From the NCBI GenBank assembly GCA_045595845.1, contig JAZOBF010000032.1:1-46946 (forward strand): a stretch of DNA of 46,946 nt, written 5' to 3'. A model generated the notes under the pieces. The model was not told the origin of the DNA. It did not search any database and saw only the letters and a list, made by a program, of their open reading frames with translations. The translations under genes and the position numbers were made by a program. The stretch comes from RGIG3009 sp045595845. GTDB lineage: Bacteria; Bacillota; Clostridia; Oscillospirales; Acutalibacteraceae. Below are positions 39,550-46,946 of this stretch, in pieces. Each line of letters begins with the position of its first letter. Position 1 is the first letter of the stretch.

Positions 39550-40236
39550 GTGTCCTTATATGTCATATCCGATCCGCACCTGTCACTGACGACTAATAAA
39601 CCCATGACGGTATTTTCGGGTTGGGACGACTATGTCGCTCGCCTGGAAAAGCATTGGCGGCAGTTGGTGACACCCGCCGATACGGTTGTGCTTGCGGGAG
39701 ATATCTCTTGGGCGATGACGCTTGAGGACGCCTTGGAGGATTTTCGCTTTTTACACGCATTGCCGGGCCGTAAGCTCTTGTTTAAGGGCAATCACGATTA
39801 TTGGTGGTGCACGCGTCGGAAAATGGATGCATTTTTCGAGGAAAACGGCCTGTCCTCACTTACTGTGGTCCATAACGATGCCGTGGCGGTTGACGGGCGA
39901 TTCGCTGTGTGCGGTTCACGGGGCTGGTTTTACGATGAGGCCGAAGATAACGCCAAGATACTGCGCCGTGAAGCGGATCGCTTGCGGACCTCGATAAAAG
40001 CCGCCAAAGGCACAGGGTTGGAGCCGATTGTGTTTTTACATTACCCGCCCCTGTTTGACGGTCGCCCTTGCGAGGAGCTGACCTCTGTATTAAAAGAGGA
40101 AGGGATCCGCCGTTGCTATTACGGACATGTTCACGGTGCGGGCATTCGACAGGCCTATGAAGGGGAATGGGAAGGGATCTGTTTTCGGTTGACATCGTGT
40201 GATGCTTTACGTTTTTGTCCGTTACTGATCCCCTAA
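39550..40236 (+). CDS. calcineurin-like metallophosphoesterase
   Basis: A 228-residue metallophosphoesterase. It has the di-metal motifs S-D-P-H-L (D8-x-H10), A-G-D-I-S near 50, K-G-N-H-D-Y near 80, L-H-Y-P-P near 165 and Y-G-H-V-H-G near 195. The substrate cannot be told. The start is GTG 9 bases after the thrC stop with GAGGTGAG before it, so it is expressed with thrC. Confidence 0.88.
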   Translation: MSLYVISDPHLSLTTNKPMTVFSGWDDYVARLEKHWRQLVTPADTVVLAGDISWAMTLEDALEDFRFLHALPGRKLLFKGNHDYWWCTRRKMDAFFEENGLSSLTVVHNDAVAVDGRFAVCGSRGWFYDEAEDNAKILRREADRLRTSIKAAKGTGLEPIVFLHYPPLFDGRPCEELTSVLKEEGIRRCYYGHVHGAGIRQAYEGEWEGICFRLTSCDALRFCPLLIP

Positions 40237-40283
40237 AAAATCATAAAAAAAGCAAATTTTCAGTAGATTTCCTTTAAAAAGTA

Positions 40284-40292
40284 TGTTATAAT
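40284..40292 (+). promoter_or_regulatory. extended -10 promoter of the tig operon
   Basis: TG-T-TATAAT (40284-40292) is a full extended -10. Seventeen bases upstream, TAGATT (40264-40269) is a weak -35 (3/6), which an extended -10 can tolerate. No CIRCE or CtsR-type repeat was recognised. Confidence 0.65.
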
Positions 40293-40334
40293 TAATTGAT
40301 TTATGGATTTTTAAATCTTAGGAGGCAAATAACC

Positions 40335-41636
40335 ATGGCATTAAAACAGGCAAACAAGGTCGAAACCAACCGTGTGGAGTTGGAAATTGAAGTCGGTGCA
40401 GAGGCGTTTGAACAGGCTGTCAGCGTTGCGTACCGCAAGAACATCGGCAAGATGAACATTCCGGGATTCCGTAAGGGAAAAGCCCCTCGCGCGTATGTCG
40501 AAAAGATCTACGGTGAAGGCGTATTTTACGAGGATGCAATCAATGCAGTCTATCCGTCTGCTTTGGATGAAGCGATTCGTGAATCCGGTTACGAATATGT
40601 AGACGACAAGGTCGATTTGGATGTTGTTTCCGTCGGCAAAGAAGGCTTGTGCTTCAAAGCGGTTATTACCGTCAAGCCTGAGGTTGAAGTAACGGAATAT
40701 AAAGGTCTCAAAGCCGCGAAGAAAACCGTTTCCGTTAAAGAGGCCGAGATCAAAGAGGCGCTTGAACAGTTGCAAGATCGCAACTCTCGTCTGGTGACGG
40801 TGGAAGATCGTGCCGCACAGAACGGTGATACCGTTGTGTTTGATTTTGACGGCTATGTGGACGACAAAGCGTTTGAGGGTGGAAAAGCCGAGAACCATTC
40901 GTTGGTATTGGGTTCCGGTCAGTTTATTCCCGGCTTTGAAGACCAGATCGTTGGCAAAAAGACCGGCGAAGAGTTTGATGTGAATGTTACCTTCCCCGAA
41001 GAGTACCACGCAACCGAACTTGCCGGTAAACCCGCCGTGTTCAAGTGCAAACTGCACGAGATCAAGGTGAAAGAATTGCCGGAACTCAACGATGATTTTG
41101 CCAAGGATTGCAGTGAGTTTGATACTTTGGAAGAACTCAAAGCCGATACCAAGGCAAAGATTAAAAAACAAAAAGAACACGCCGCCAACGAGGCTTTCGA
41201 GACGGAACTCATGGAGCAACTGATTGCAAACCTTAAGGGCGAGATTCCCGAAGCAATGTACGAAAACCGCGTGGACGACAGTGTGCGTGATTTTAGTTAT
41301 CGTTTGCAGTCACAGGGGCTCAATCTTGAGACTTATCTGCAATATACCGGTATGGACATGGATGCCTTCCGTAAAGGATTCCGTGAGCAGGCCGAGAAAT
41401 CCGTAAAACTGCGTTTGGCGCTGGAAAAGATTGCGCAACTCGAGAATATCGAGCCGACCGCCGAGGAAATTGAAGCGGAATTCGCCAAATTCGCCGAGCA
41501 GTACAAGATGGAAGTGGAACAAATCAAATCCATGATTCCTCAGGACGAATTGGTGAAGGATTTGGCTGTCGGTAAGGCGATGGATGTTGTTAAAGCCGCT
41601 GCCGTGAAACCGACCAAAGCTAAGAAGGAAGATTAA
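40335..41636 (+). CDS. tig: trigger factor
   Basis: A 433-residue ribosome-bound chaperone and prolyl isomerase. The ribosome-binding loop N-I-P-G-F-R-K-G-K-A-P near residue 40 is the hallmark. An FKBP-type domain follows (about 150-240, N-G-D-T-V-V-F-D-F-D-G) and a long helical C-domain makes up the rest. AGGAGG (40320-40325) sets the ATG at 40335. It heads the tig-clpP-clpX-lon-engB protein-quality operon, an arrangement shared with other Firmicutes. Confidence 0.96.
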   Translation: MALKQANKVETNRVELEIEVGAEAFEQAVSVAYRKNIGKMNIPGFRKGKAPRAYVEKIYGEGVFYEDAINAVYPSALDEAIRESGYEYVDDKVDLDVVSVGKEGLCFKAVITVKPEVEVTEYKGLKAAKKTVSVKEAEIKEALEQLQDRNSRLVTVEDRAAQNGDTVVFDFDGYVDDKAFEGGKAENHSLVLGSGQFIPGFEDQIVGKKTGEEFDVNVTFPEEYHATELAGKPAVFKCKLHEIKVKELPELNDDFAKDCSEFDTLEELKADTKAKIKKQKEHAANEAFETELMEQLIANLKGEIPEAMYENRVDDSVRDFSYRLQSQGLNLETYLQYTGMDMDAFRKGFREQAEKSVKLRLALEKIAQLENIEPTAEEIEAEFAKFAEQYKMEVEQIKSMIPQDELVKDLAVGKAMDVVKAAAVKPTKAKKED

Positions 41637-41661
41637 ACGGTTTAAAACCGGGCTATATTAG

Positions 41662-41677
41662 GATAGACCGATCTATC
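41662..41677 (+). other. small hairpin just before the clpP ribosome binding site
   Basis: GATAGA (41662-41667) and TCTATC (41672-41677) pair around CCGA. No T run follows, so it is not a terminator; it could shape clpP translation or transcript stability. The function is inferred. Confidence 0.35.
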
Positions 41678-41694
41678 GAGGAAGGATGAGGGAC

Positions 41695-42282
41695 ATGAGC
41701 AGTTTGGTACCGTATGTGGTGGAACAAACCAGTCGCGGTGAGCGCAGTTATGATATTTTTTCTCGCCTGTTGAACGACCGCATTATCATGTTGTCGGATG
41801 AGGTGAACGATACCACGGCTTCGTTGGTGGTGGCACAGCTCTTGTATTTGGAGGGGCAGGATCCGGATAAGGATATCCACCTGTATATCAACAGTCCCGG
41901 CGGCTCTATCTCTGCCGGTATGGCCATTTATGATACGATGCAGTTTATCAAATGTGATGTCTCCACTATCTGTATCGGTATGGCGGCGAGCATGGGCTCG
42001 TTCCTGCTGGCCGCCGGCACGAAAGGGAAACGGCTGGCGCTTCCCAACAGTGAGATTATGATCCATCAACCGCTCGGCGGTGCCAAAGGGCAGGCAAGCG
42101 ATATTAAGATTCAAGCGGAGCACATTTTGTTTATTCGCAACCGCATGAATACCTTGCTGTCTCAAATGACGGGCCAACCGCTGGAAGTCATTGAAAAGGA
42201 TACAGATCGTGATAATTGGATGACCGCGGAAGATGCCGTAAAATACGGTTTGATCGATAAAGTGATCGAAAAACGCGTTTGA
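41695..42282 (+). CDS. clpP: ATP-dependent Clp protease proteolytic subunit
   Basis: A 195-residue ClpP serine protease that forms the chamber used by ClpX. The triad is S99 (G-M-A-A-S-M-G-S), H124 (M-I-H-Q-P-L-G-G) and D173 (D-T-D-R-D), spaced as in E. coli and B. subtilis. The ATG at 41695 is 9 bases after GAGGAAGG; an ATG at 41686 directly abuts that site. Confidence 0.97.
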   Translation: MSSLVPYVVEQTSRGERSYDIFSRLLNDRIIMLSDEVNDTTASLVVAQLLYLEGQDPDKDIHLYINSPGGSISAGMAIYDTMQFIKCDVSTICIGMAASMGSFLLAAGTKGKRLALPNSEIMIHQPLGGAKGQASDIKIQAEHILFIRNRMNTLLSQMTGQPLEVIEKDTDRDNWMTAEDAVKYGLIDKVIEKRV

Positions 42283-42297
42283 GAGAGGATTTAACCC

Positions 42298-43602
42298 ATG
42301 CCGAAAAATGAGGACAATCGTGCAGTTTGTTGTTCTTTTTGCGGAAAAGCACAGGATGAGGTCTACCGTCTGATTGCGGGTCCCGGTGTGTATATCTGCA
42401 ACGAGTGCGTGGAATTGTGCAGTGAAATTTTAGAGGATGGTGCCCATTTTTCCAAGCGGCGTGCGCTGGATGGAGAGGCCTCGTTCACACTTCCCACGCC
42501 TAAAGAAATCAAAAAAGCGTTGGATGAATATGTCATCGGACAAAACGATGCCAAGATTGCGTTATCGGTTGCCGTCTATAACCACTATAAGCGTATCTAT
42601 TGCGGTACGGATTTGGATGTAGAAATCGGTAAAAGTAATGTACTGTTGTTAGGACCGACCGGCGTGGGGAAAACCGCTTTGGCGCAAACGCTTGCCAAAA
42701 CATTGAATGTTCCGTTTGCCATCGCGGATGCCACCACTTTGACCGAAGCGGGATATGTCGGTGAAGATGTGGAGAATATCCTGCTTCGTCTGATACAAGC
42801 CGCGGAGGGAAATGTGGAACGCGCGGAGCGCGGTATCATTTATGTGGACGAGATTGATAAAATTGCTCGCCGCAGTGAAAATCCCTCCATCACCCGTGAT
42901 GTCAGCGGTGAGGGTGTCCAGCAAGCGTTGCTCAAGATTTTGGAAGGAACGGTTTCCAATGTGCCTCCGAGCGGTGGCCGTAAGCACCCGCAACAGGAAT
43001 TTATTCAAATTGACACCAGTAATATTTTGTTTATTCTGGGTGGTGCTTTTGACGGTATTGAAAAAACGGTGGAAAAGCGCATTTCTTCCGGTGCAATGGG
43101 CTTCGGTAACGAAGTGAAATCCAAAAAGGATATGGAACAAGGGGAAATGTATCGGCAAGTGGTGCCGCAAGACCTCGTTAAGTTTGGCTTGATTCCCGAA
43201 CTGGTCGGCCGTATGCCGGTTATTACCGCGTTGCAACCCTTGGATGTTGATGCGCTCGTTAAGATTTTAAGCAAGCCGAAGAACGCTCTGCTGAAGCAGT
43301 ATGCAGGTTTGTTCAAACTGGACGATGTGGCGTTGGAATTTACGCCGGATGCGTTAAAAGCCGTAGCGGAAAAGACACTGCAACGAAATACGGGCGCGAG
43401 AGGTCTCCGTTCGGTCATGGAAGAAATCTTAACCAATCTTATGTTTGAGATACCTTCCGATTACACCGTAGAAAAAATTATCGTCACGCAGGCTTGTGTA
43501 GAGGGGGATGCTCCTCCCGAGCTTGTGAAAAACCCAGATAAAAAGCCAAACCGTATCAAAACGCCGGGTAAAAAAGCGGCGCGCCGAAAGGTGACGGCAT
43601 AA
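42298..43602 (+). CDS. clpX: Clp protease ATP-binding subunit ClpX
   Basis: A 434-residue AAA+ unfoldase for ClpP. The N-terminal zinc-binding domain has C-S-F-C and C-N-E-C. Walker A G-P-T-G-V-G-K-T-A-L is near 118, Walker B I-I-Y-V-D-E-I-D-K near 182, the pore loop G-Y-V-G near 150 and the R-G-L-R sensor near 365. The ClpP-docking loop I-G-F-type is replaced by A-M-G-F-G near 265. The tail is rich in lysine and arginine. It follows clpP by 15 bases. Confidence 0.97.
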   Translation: MPKNEDNRAVCCSFCGKAQDEVYRLIAGPGVYICNECVELCSEILEDGAHFSKRRALDGEASFTLPTPKEIKKALDEYVIGQNDAKIALSVAVYNHYKRIYCGTDLDVEIGKSNVLLLGPTGVGKTALAQTLAKTLNVPFAIADATTLTEAGYVGEDVENILLRLIQAAEGNVERAERGIIYVDEIDKIARRSENPSITRDVSGEGVQQALLKILEGTVSNVPPSGGRKHPQQEFIQIDTSNILFILGGAFDGIEKTVEKRISSGAMGFGNEVKSKKDMEQGEMYRQVVPQDLVKFGLIPELVGRMPVITALQPLDVDALVKILSKPKNALLKQYAGLFKLDDVALEFTPDALKAVAEKTLQRNTGARGLRSVMEEILTNLMFEIPSDYTVEKIIVTQACVEGDAPPELVKNPDKKPNRIKTPGKKAARRKVTA

Positions 43603-43722
43603 TCCGTTTGTTGAATCGTTGGCAGTCGACCGCTGGTGTATGCGACCGACTGCTGACTTTTCCATATATACCCCGTTTCCCGACGACGCAGTCGGCGTTG
43701 TCAGTCTTTAGGAGTGAAAACA
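43603..43722 (+). other. 120-base spacer between clpX and lon with an inverted repeat
   Basis: GCAGTCG (43622-43628) and CGACTGC (43647-43653) can form a hairpin, followed by TGACTTTT; a further GCAGTCGGCG lies at about 43690-43699. The T run is short, so a weak terminator or attenuator is possible. No clear promoter for lon was seen; the lon ribosome binding site TAGGAG is at 43709-43714. Confidence 0.35.
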
Positions 43723-46056
43723 ATGATGGCATTACAACGGCGGGTTTCCCGCGTATCGACCTTACCGCTGCTTGCACTGCGCGGCTTGGTGGTTTTTCCG
43801 AATACAACCGTTCAATTTGAGGTTGGTCGTGAAAAATCCATCCAAGCGTTGCAAGAAGCGGCGAATACCGACCAGTGTATTTTTTTGGTCACCCAACAAC
43901 ATATTGATGATGAAGATCCCGCACCGGAGGCGTTATGTAAGACGGGTGTTGTTGTGCGGTTGCTCCAGGTATTGCGTATGCCGTCGGATGTTGTGCGCGT
44001 AAAGGTAGAGGCCTTGTACCGCGCTCGCGTGCGCAACTACACGCAAACCGAACCGTTTCTGATGGTTGAGGTACGGGAGAGCTTAACACGCCCCGTGAGG
44101 GATAAAGACGAAGAAACCGCCTATTTTCGTAAATGCCGCACCTATTTTCATCAGTACATAGAACTCAGTCCCGATGTTTCGGAACATGCTGTCAGTGAGT
44201 TGATGGCGGTGCGCGATAACGGTATTTTCGTGGACCGCATTGCGGATATTTTACCTTGCTCTGCAGAAAATAAGCAGAAGGTGCTGGACACCTTACCCCT
44301 TGACAAACGCTTTGAGGAGCTCTTGCGGATTCTTGCCGATGAGGTGAAGATTGCGGAGTTGGAACGCGGTATTGAGCGGCAGGTGCAATCCGCGATTGAC
44401 AAGAATCAACGTGATTACTACTTGCATGAGCAAATGCGTGTTATTGCCTCTGAGTTAGGGGAAGATGATGACCCCGTCAGCGAGGCTGATGAACTGCGTG
44501 AAAAAATCAAGGCGCTGAATCTCGCGGATGATTCACAGGAAAAATTGCTGAAAGAGTGTTCGAAACTTTCCAAAATGCCGTTTGGTTCTCACGAGGCAAC
44601 GGTAGTTCGAAATTATCTGGATACCTGTTTAACGCTTCCGTGGCACACCTTTTCGGAAGAAATATTGGATATTTCGCGCGCACGTAACATTTTGAACCGT
44701 GACCATTACGGACTGGAAAAGGTGAAAGAACGCATCCTCGAGGTGTTAGCGGTACGCAGCTTGACAGGCGGTACCAAGGGACAAGTTATTTGCTTGGTAG
44801 GCCCTCCCGGCGTTGGAAAAACCTCAATTGCGAAATCTATTGCCGAGGCACTCGGACGCACCTATGTCCGTGTTTCACTCGGCGGTGTGCGAGATGAAGC
44901 CGATATCCGCGGTCATCGTCGCACCTATATCGGGTCGATGCCTGGACGCATTATCCGTGCCATTGAAAAAGCGAAGACCTCAAATCCATTAATTCTGCTT
45001 GATGAGATCGACAAATTGGGAAGCAGTTATAACGGCGATCCGTCCTCCGCCTTGTTGGAGGTATTGGATACGGAACAGAACAATGGATTTGTTGACCATT
45101 ATTTGGAAATTCCGTATGACCTTTCGCAGGTGTTGTTCATCACCACTGCAAACAATGCCGAGAATATTCCAGCACCTTTGTTTGACCGTATGGATGTCAT
45201 CACACTGTCGAGTTATACGGCAGAGGAAAAATTCCATATTGCACGCAAGCACCTGATTAAAAAGCAACTGCAACAAAATGGGTTGGATACGCGTCGGTTG
45301 CGCATCAGTGACGGTGCACTTCGCTTGATGATTGACGGGTACACTCGCGAGGGCGGCGTGCGTAATTTGGAACGCTTGATTGCGAAAGTTTGTCGCAAAC
45401 GCGCACAGGAATTGGTGTCGGAAACGCCGTGTAAAGTAACGGTCACCGAAAAGATGGTGGAAGATTATCTCGGCCCCCGCCGTTTTAAAGAAGAGGTGCG
45501 TGCGCGCGCTGACGAGATCGGCGTTGTGAACGGATTGGCGTGGACGGCGGTCGGCGGGGAAACCATGCCGGTTGAAGTGGCGGTGTTGGACGGTACCGGA
45601 AAAATAGAACTTACGGGATCGCTCGGTGATGTGATGAAAGAATCTGCCAAAGCAGCCATCAGTTATGTGCGTTCGCGTGCCGATCGGTGGAATATTGACG
45701 GCGATTTTTACAAGACCAAAGATATTCATATTCATGTACCGGAGGGTGCTGTGCCCAAAGACGGTCCCTCTGCAGGCGTCACGATGGCAACCGCGATGGT
45801 ATCGGCTTTGACGGGTATTCCGGTTCGCCATGATGTGGCGATGACGGGTGAAATTTCGTTGCGCGGTCGGGTACTTCCGATCGGTGGGCTGAAAGAAAAA
45901 ACCATGGCGGCATACCGTCATCATATGAAAACGGTAGTGATTCCAAAGGAAAACGAACCCGATTTGTCCGAAGTGGATGAAGTGGTCAAAAACAACATTC
46001 GGTTTGTGACCGCTCGCACGATGGATACGGTGATTGAAACGGCGTTGTTGATGTAA
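43723..46056 (+). CDS. lon: ATP-dependent protease Lon (LonA)
   Basis: A 777-residue LonA. The N-terminal substrate domain opens L-P-L-L-A-L-R-G-L-V-V-F-P. The AAA+ module has Walker A G-P-P-G-V-G-K-T near 360 and Walker B L-I-L-L-D-E-I-D-K near 425, and the protease domain carries the S683/K726 dyad (G-P-S-A-G and G-G-L-K-E-K), 43 residues apart as in E. coli. TAGGAG favours the ATG at 43723 over the GTG at 43714. The engB gene follows after 15 bases. Confidence 0.96.
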   Translation: MMALQRRVSRVSTLPLLALRGLVVFPNTTVQFEVGREKSIQALQEAANTDQCIFLVTQQHIDDEDPAPEALCKTGVVVRLLQVLRMPSDVVRVKVEALYRARVRNYTQTEPFLMVEVRESLTRPVRDKDEETAYFRKCRTYFHQYIELSPDVSEHAVSELMAVRDNGIFVDRIADILPCSAENKQKVLDTLPLDKRFEELLRILADEVKIAELERGIERQVQSAIDKNQRDYYLHEQMRVIASELGEDDDPVSEADELREKIKALNLADDSQEKLLKECSKLSKMPFGSHEATVVRNYLDTCLTLPWHTFSEEILDISRARNILNRDHYGLEKVKERILEVLAVRSLTGGTKGQVICLVGPPGVGKTSIAKSIAEALGRTYVRVSLGGVRDEADIRGHRRTYIGSMPGRIIRAIEKAKTSNPLILLDEIDKLGSSYNGDPSSALLEVLDTEQNNGFVDHYLEIPYDLSQVLFITTANNAENIPAPLFDRMDVITLSSYTAEEKFHIARKHLIKKQLQQNGLDTRRLRISDGALRLMIDGYTREGGVRNLERLIAKVCRKRAQELVSETPCKVTVTEKMVEDYLGPRRFKEEVRARADEIGVVNGLAWTAVGGETMPVEVAVLDGTGKIELTGSLGDVMKESAKAAISYVRSRADRWNIDGDFYKTKDIHIHVPEGAVPKDGPSAGVTMATAMVSALTGIPVRHDVAMTGEISLRGRVLPIGGLKEKTMAAYRHHMKTVVIPKENEPDLSEVDEVVKNNIRFVTARTMDTVIETALLM

Positions 46057-46071
46057 AAGAGGTGGGCATTT

Positions 46072-46659
46072 ATGAAAATTGAATCGGCTGTGTTTGAAAC
46101 ATCCGCCGGTGTTTCCGGTCAATTGATGGCATCGACCTTGCCGGAGATTGCATTTTCCGGCCGTTCTAATGTCGGCAAATCCTCTCTCATCAACAAACTT
46201 CTCAATCGTAAATCCTTGGCACGCACCAGTGCAACGCCGGGTAAGACGGCGACTATCAATTTTTACAAATTGGATACGATGCGGCTGGTTGATTTGCCGG
46301 GTTATGGGTATGCCAAGTTATCCAATGCCGAAAAACAGCGTTTTAGTCGGACGATTGAGCATTATTTTGACGATGATCGTGATTTGCGCTTGGTTTTGCA
46401 GTTAATTGATATGCGGCATCCGCCGACGGCAAATGATCTACAAATGTTGGATTATTTGGTGCAGTGCGAAATTCCGTTTGTGATTGTGCTGACAAAAGCC
46501 GATAAGCTCAATAAAACCGAGCGTGAAAAGCGACTAAGCGCCTTAACGGAAGAACTGGCGGATTTTGACGGGGTACAGTGTATACCGTTTTCTGCCGTCA
46601 ACGGAGAGGGCGTAGAAACGCTGCGTGCCATTTTGGATGAAGTGGCAAGTGAGTCTTAA
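46072..46659 (+). CDS. engB: ribosome biogenesis GTPase EngB (YsxC/YihA)
   Basis: A 195-residue single-domain GTPase for 50S assembly. G1 is G-R-S-N-V-G-K-S-S near 30-38, with T-P-G-K-T near 60, G3 D-L-P-G-Y-G-Y-A near 75, G4 T-K-A-D near 143 and G5 S-A near 175. The G-Y-G-Y-A segment is characteristic of EngB. It follows lon, as in B. subtilis (lonA-ysxC). Confidence 0.95.
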   Translation: MKIESAVFETSAGVSGQLMASTLPEIAFSGRSNVGKSSLINKLLNRKSLARTSATPGKTATINFYKLDTMRLVDLPGYGYAKLSNAEKQRFSRTIEHYFDDDRDLRLVLQLIDMRHPPTANDLQMLDYLVQCEIPFVIVLTKADKLNKTEREKRLSALTEELADFDGVQCIPFSAVNGEGVETLRAILDEVASES

Positions 46660-46693
46660 TTAAAATTTTCCATTATTTCAACCTCCATACGGT

Positions 46694-46722
46694 GTGTATT
46701 GTGCTTTCTGCAGGGCATACTA
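46694..46722 (+). promoter_or_regulatory. possible sigma-G-type promoter of the DUF1540 gene
   Basis: GTGTA (46694-46698), 17 bases, CATACTA (46716-46722). The sigma-G -10 pattern CATnMTA matches at all positions; the -35 (GHATR) at 4 of 5. The spacer is one base shorter than the usual 18. The predicted start near 46729 leaves about 22 bases before the gene. Confidence 0.4.
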
Positions 46723-46750
46723 AGAGCAACTTCAAATAAAGGAGGGTGTT

Positions 46751-46927
46751 ATGATGGATATGAATAACTGTCAGGCTAACAAGTCGATTCATTGTTCAGT
46801 TGAACAGTGCCGTTACCATTGCGGTACCGATAACTATTGTTCGTTGAATGCAATTCAGGTGGGTACGCACGAAAAAGATCCTACGGTTTGCCAGTGTGTT
46901 GACTGTCAGTCTTTTGAGAAGAAATAA
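46751..46927 (+). CDS. DUF1540 cysteine-rich small protein
   Basis: A 58-residue protein with eight cysteines (positions 7, 15, 20, 24, 30, 47, 49, 52) in the DUF1540 pattern: H-C-S-V-E-Q-C then C-S-L-N-A-I-Q-V and finally T-V-C-Q-C-V-D-C-Q-S-F. It is probably metal-binding or disulfide-rich; function unknown. A strong AAAGGAGGG ribosome binding site precedes two adjacent ATGs (46751, 46754). DUF1540 genes are common in spore formers. An A-rich tract followed by GGCCGT at the window end may begin its terminator. Confidence 0.85.
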   Translation: MMDMNNCQANKSIHCSVEQCRYHCGTDNYCSLNAIQVGTHEKDPTVCQCVDCQSFEKK

Positions 46928-46946
46928 ATGGCAATAAAAAGGCCGT

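Noticed and set aside
40341..41219. A 292-codon minus-strand frame over tig
   Set aside because: Its phenylalanine-rich antisense composition mirrors the glutamate/lysine-rich trigger factor; there are no independent coding signals.
44989..46122. A 377-codon open frame on the minus strand over lon and the engB start
   Set aside because: It is the antisense shadow of a well-supported lon gene, has a histidine/arginine-rich composition and no ribosome binding site or family motif.
1..46946. CRISPR array, rRNA or tRNA genes
   Set aside because: No regularly spaced repeats and no tRNA-like or rRNA-like sequence were recognised on either strand; short or odd RNAs could still be missed without a covariance search.

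Overview
The window reads as a chromosomal segment of a spore-forming Clostridia-type Firmicute. It carries spoIIID, spoIVB, spoIVA and a SpoIVFB-like M50 protease, together with Firmicute-style operons such as tig-clpP-clpX-lon-engB and rplS-rbgA-lepB-rnhB-yraN. Ribosome binding sites are strong GGAGG types and several sigma-A promoters are close to consensus. Base composition looks balanced (near half G+C by eye) except for an AT-rich block at about 22.2-26.5 kb. No rRNA, tRNA, CRISPR array, transposase or integrase was found. The lineage below class is not determined; gene content and protein style suggest Oscillospiraceae/Ruminococcaceae-like relatives.

Layout. 1-1.1 kb (minus): start of an unknown gene and a membrane-anchored phosphodiester glycosidase. 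1.2-6.8 kb (plus): cca, prfC, an ArsC-family protein, mutY, dCMP deaminase and an SDR reductase, closed by a terminator. 6.9-9.2 kb: glycogen phosphorylase. 9.2-11.0 kb (minus): RlmD-type methyltransferase and an HD hydrolase. 11.1-17.5 kb (plus): DUF368 lipid-carrier transporter, murD, two M42 peptidases, a GNAT acetyltransferase and a methionine gamma-lyase-family enzyme. 17.7-19.3 kb: pckA.

19.4-30.9 kb is a sporulation neighbourhood: spoIIID and spoIVA, each behind a good sigma-E-type promoter, spoIVB, and an M50 protease with a 73-residue membrane partner in one operon with spoIVA. The spoIVB protease and an M50 protease are the two ends of the pathway that activates sigma-K in Bacillus. 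Between spoIVB and spoIVA sits an AT-rich island: an XRE repressor with an operator, an SPFH protein with two zinc ribbons, a four-helix membrane protein, a zinc-ribbon/TPR/coiled-coil protein and a small orphan. Beyond it lies a 52-codon fragment of a second spoIVB 3' end. Over 36 codons the two copies differ at 10 bases, all synonymous. This arrangement looks like insertion or recombination at the spoIVB 3' end, and the island is the best candidate here for a poorly described system (membrane stress or defence).

30.9-33.5 kb: a TIGR03960 radical SAM protein with its DUF2344 partner. 33.5-33.9 kb (minus): a small membrane-anchored orphan. 34.1-38.0 kb: rplS with a structured leader, rbgA, lepB, rnhB, yraN and an M19 dipeptidase. 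38.0-40.2 kb: thrC and a metallophosphoesterase. 40.3-46.7 kb: tig, clpP, clpX, lon, engB. The right end holds a cysteine-rich DUF1540 gene behind a possible sigma-G promoter.
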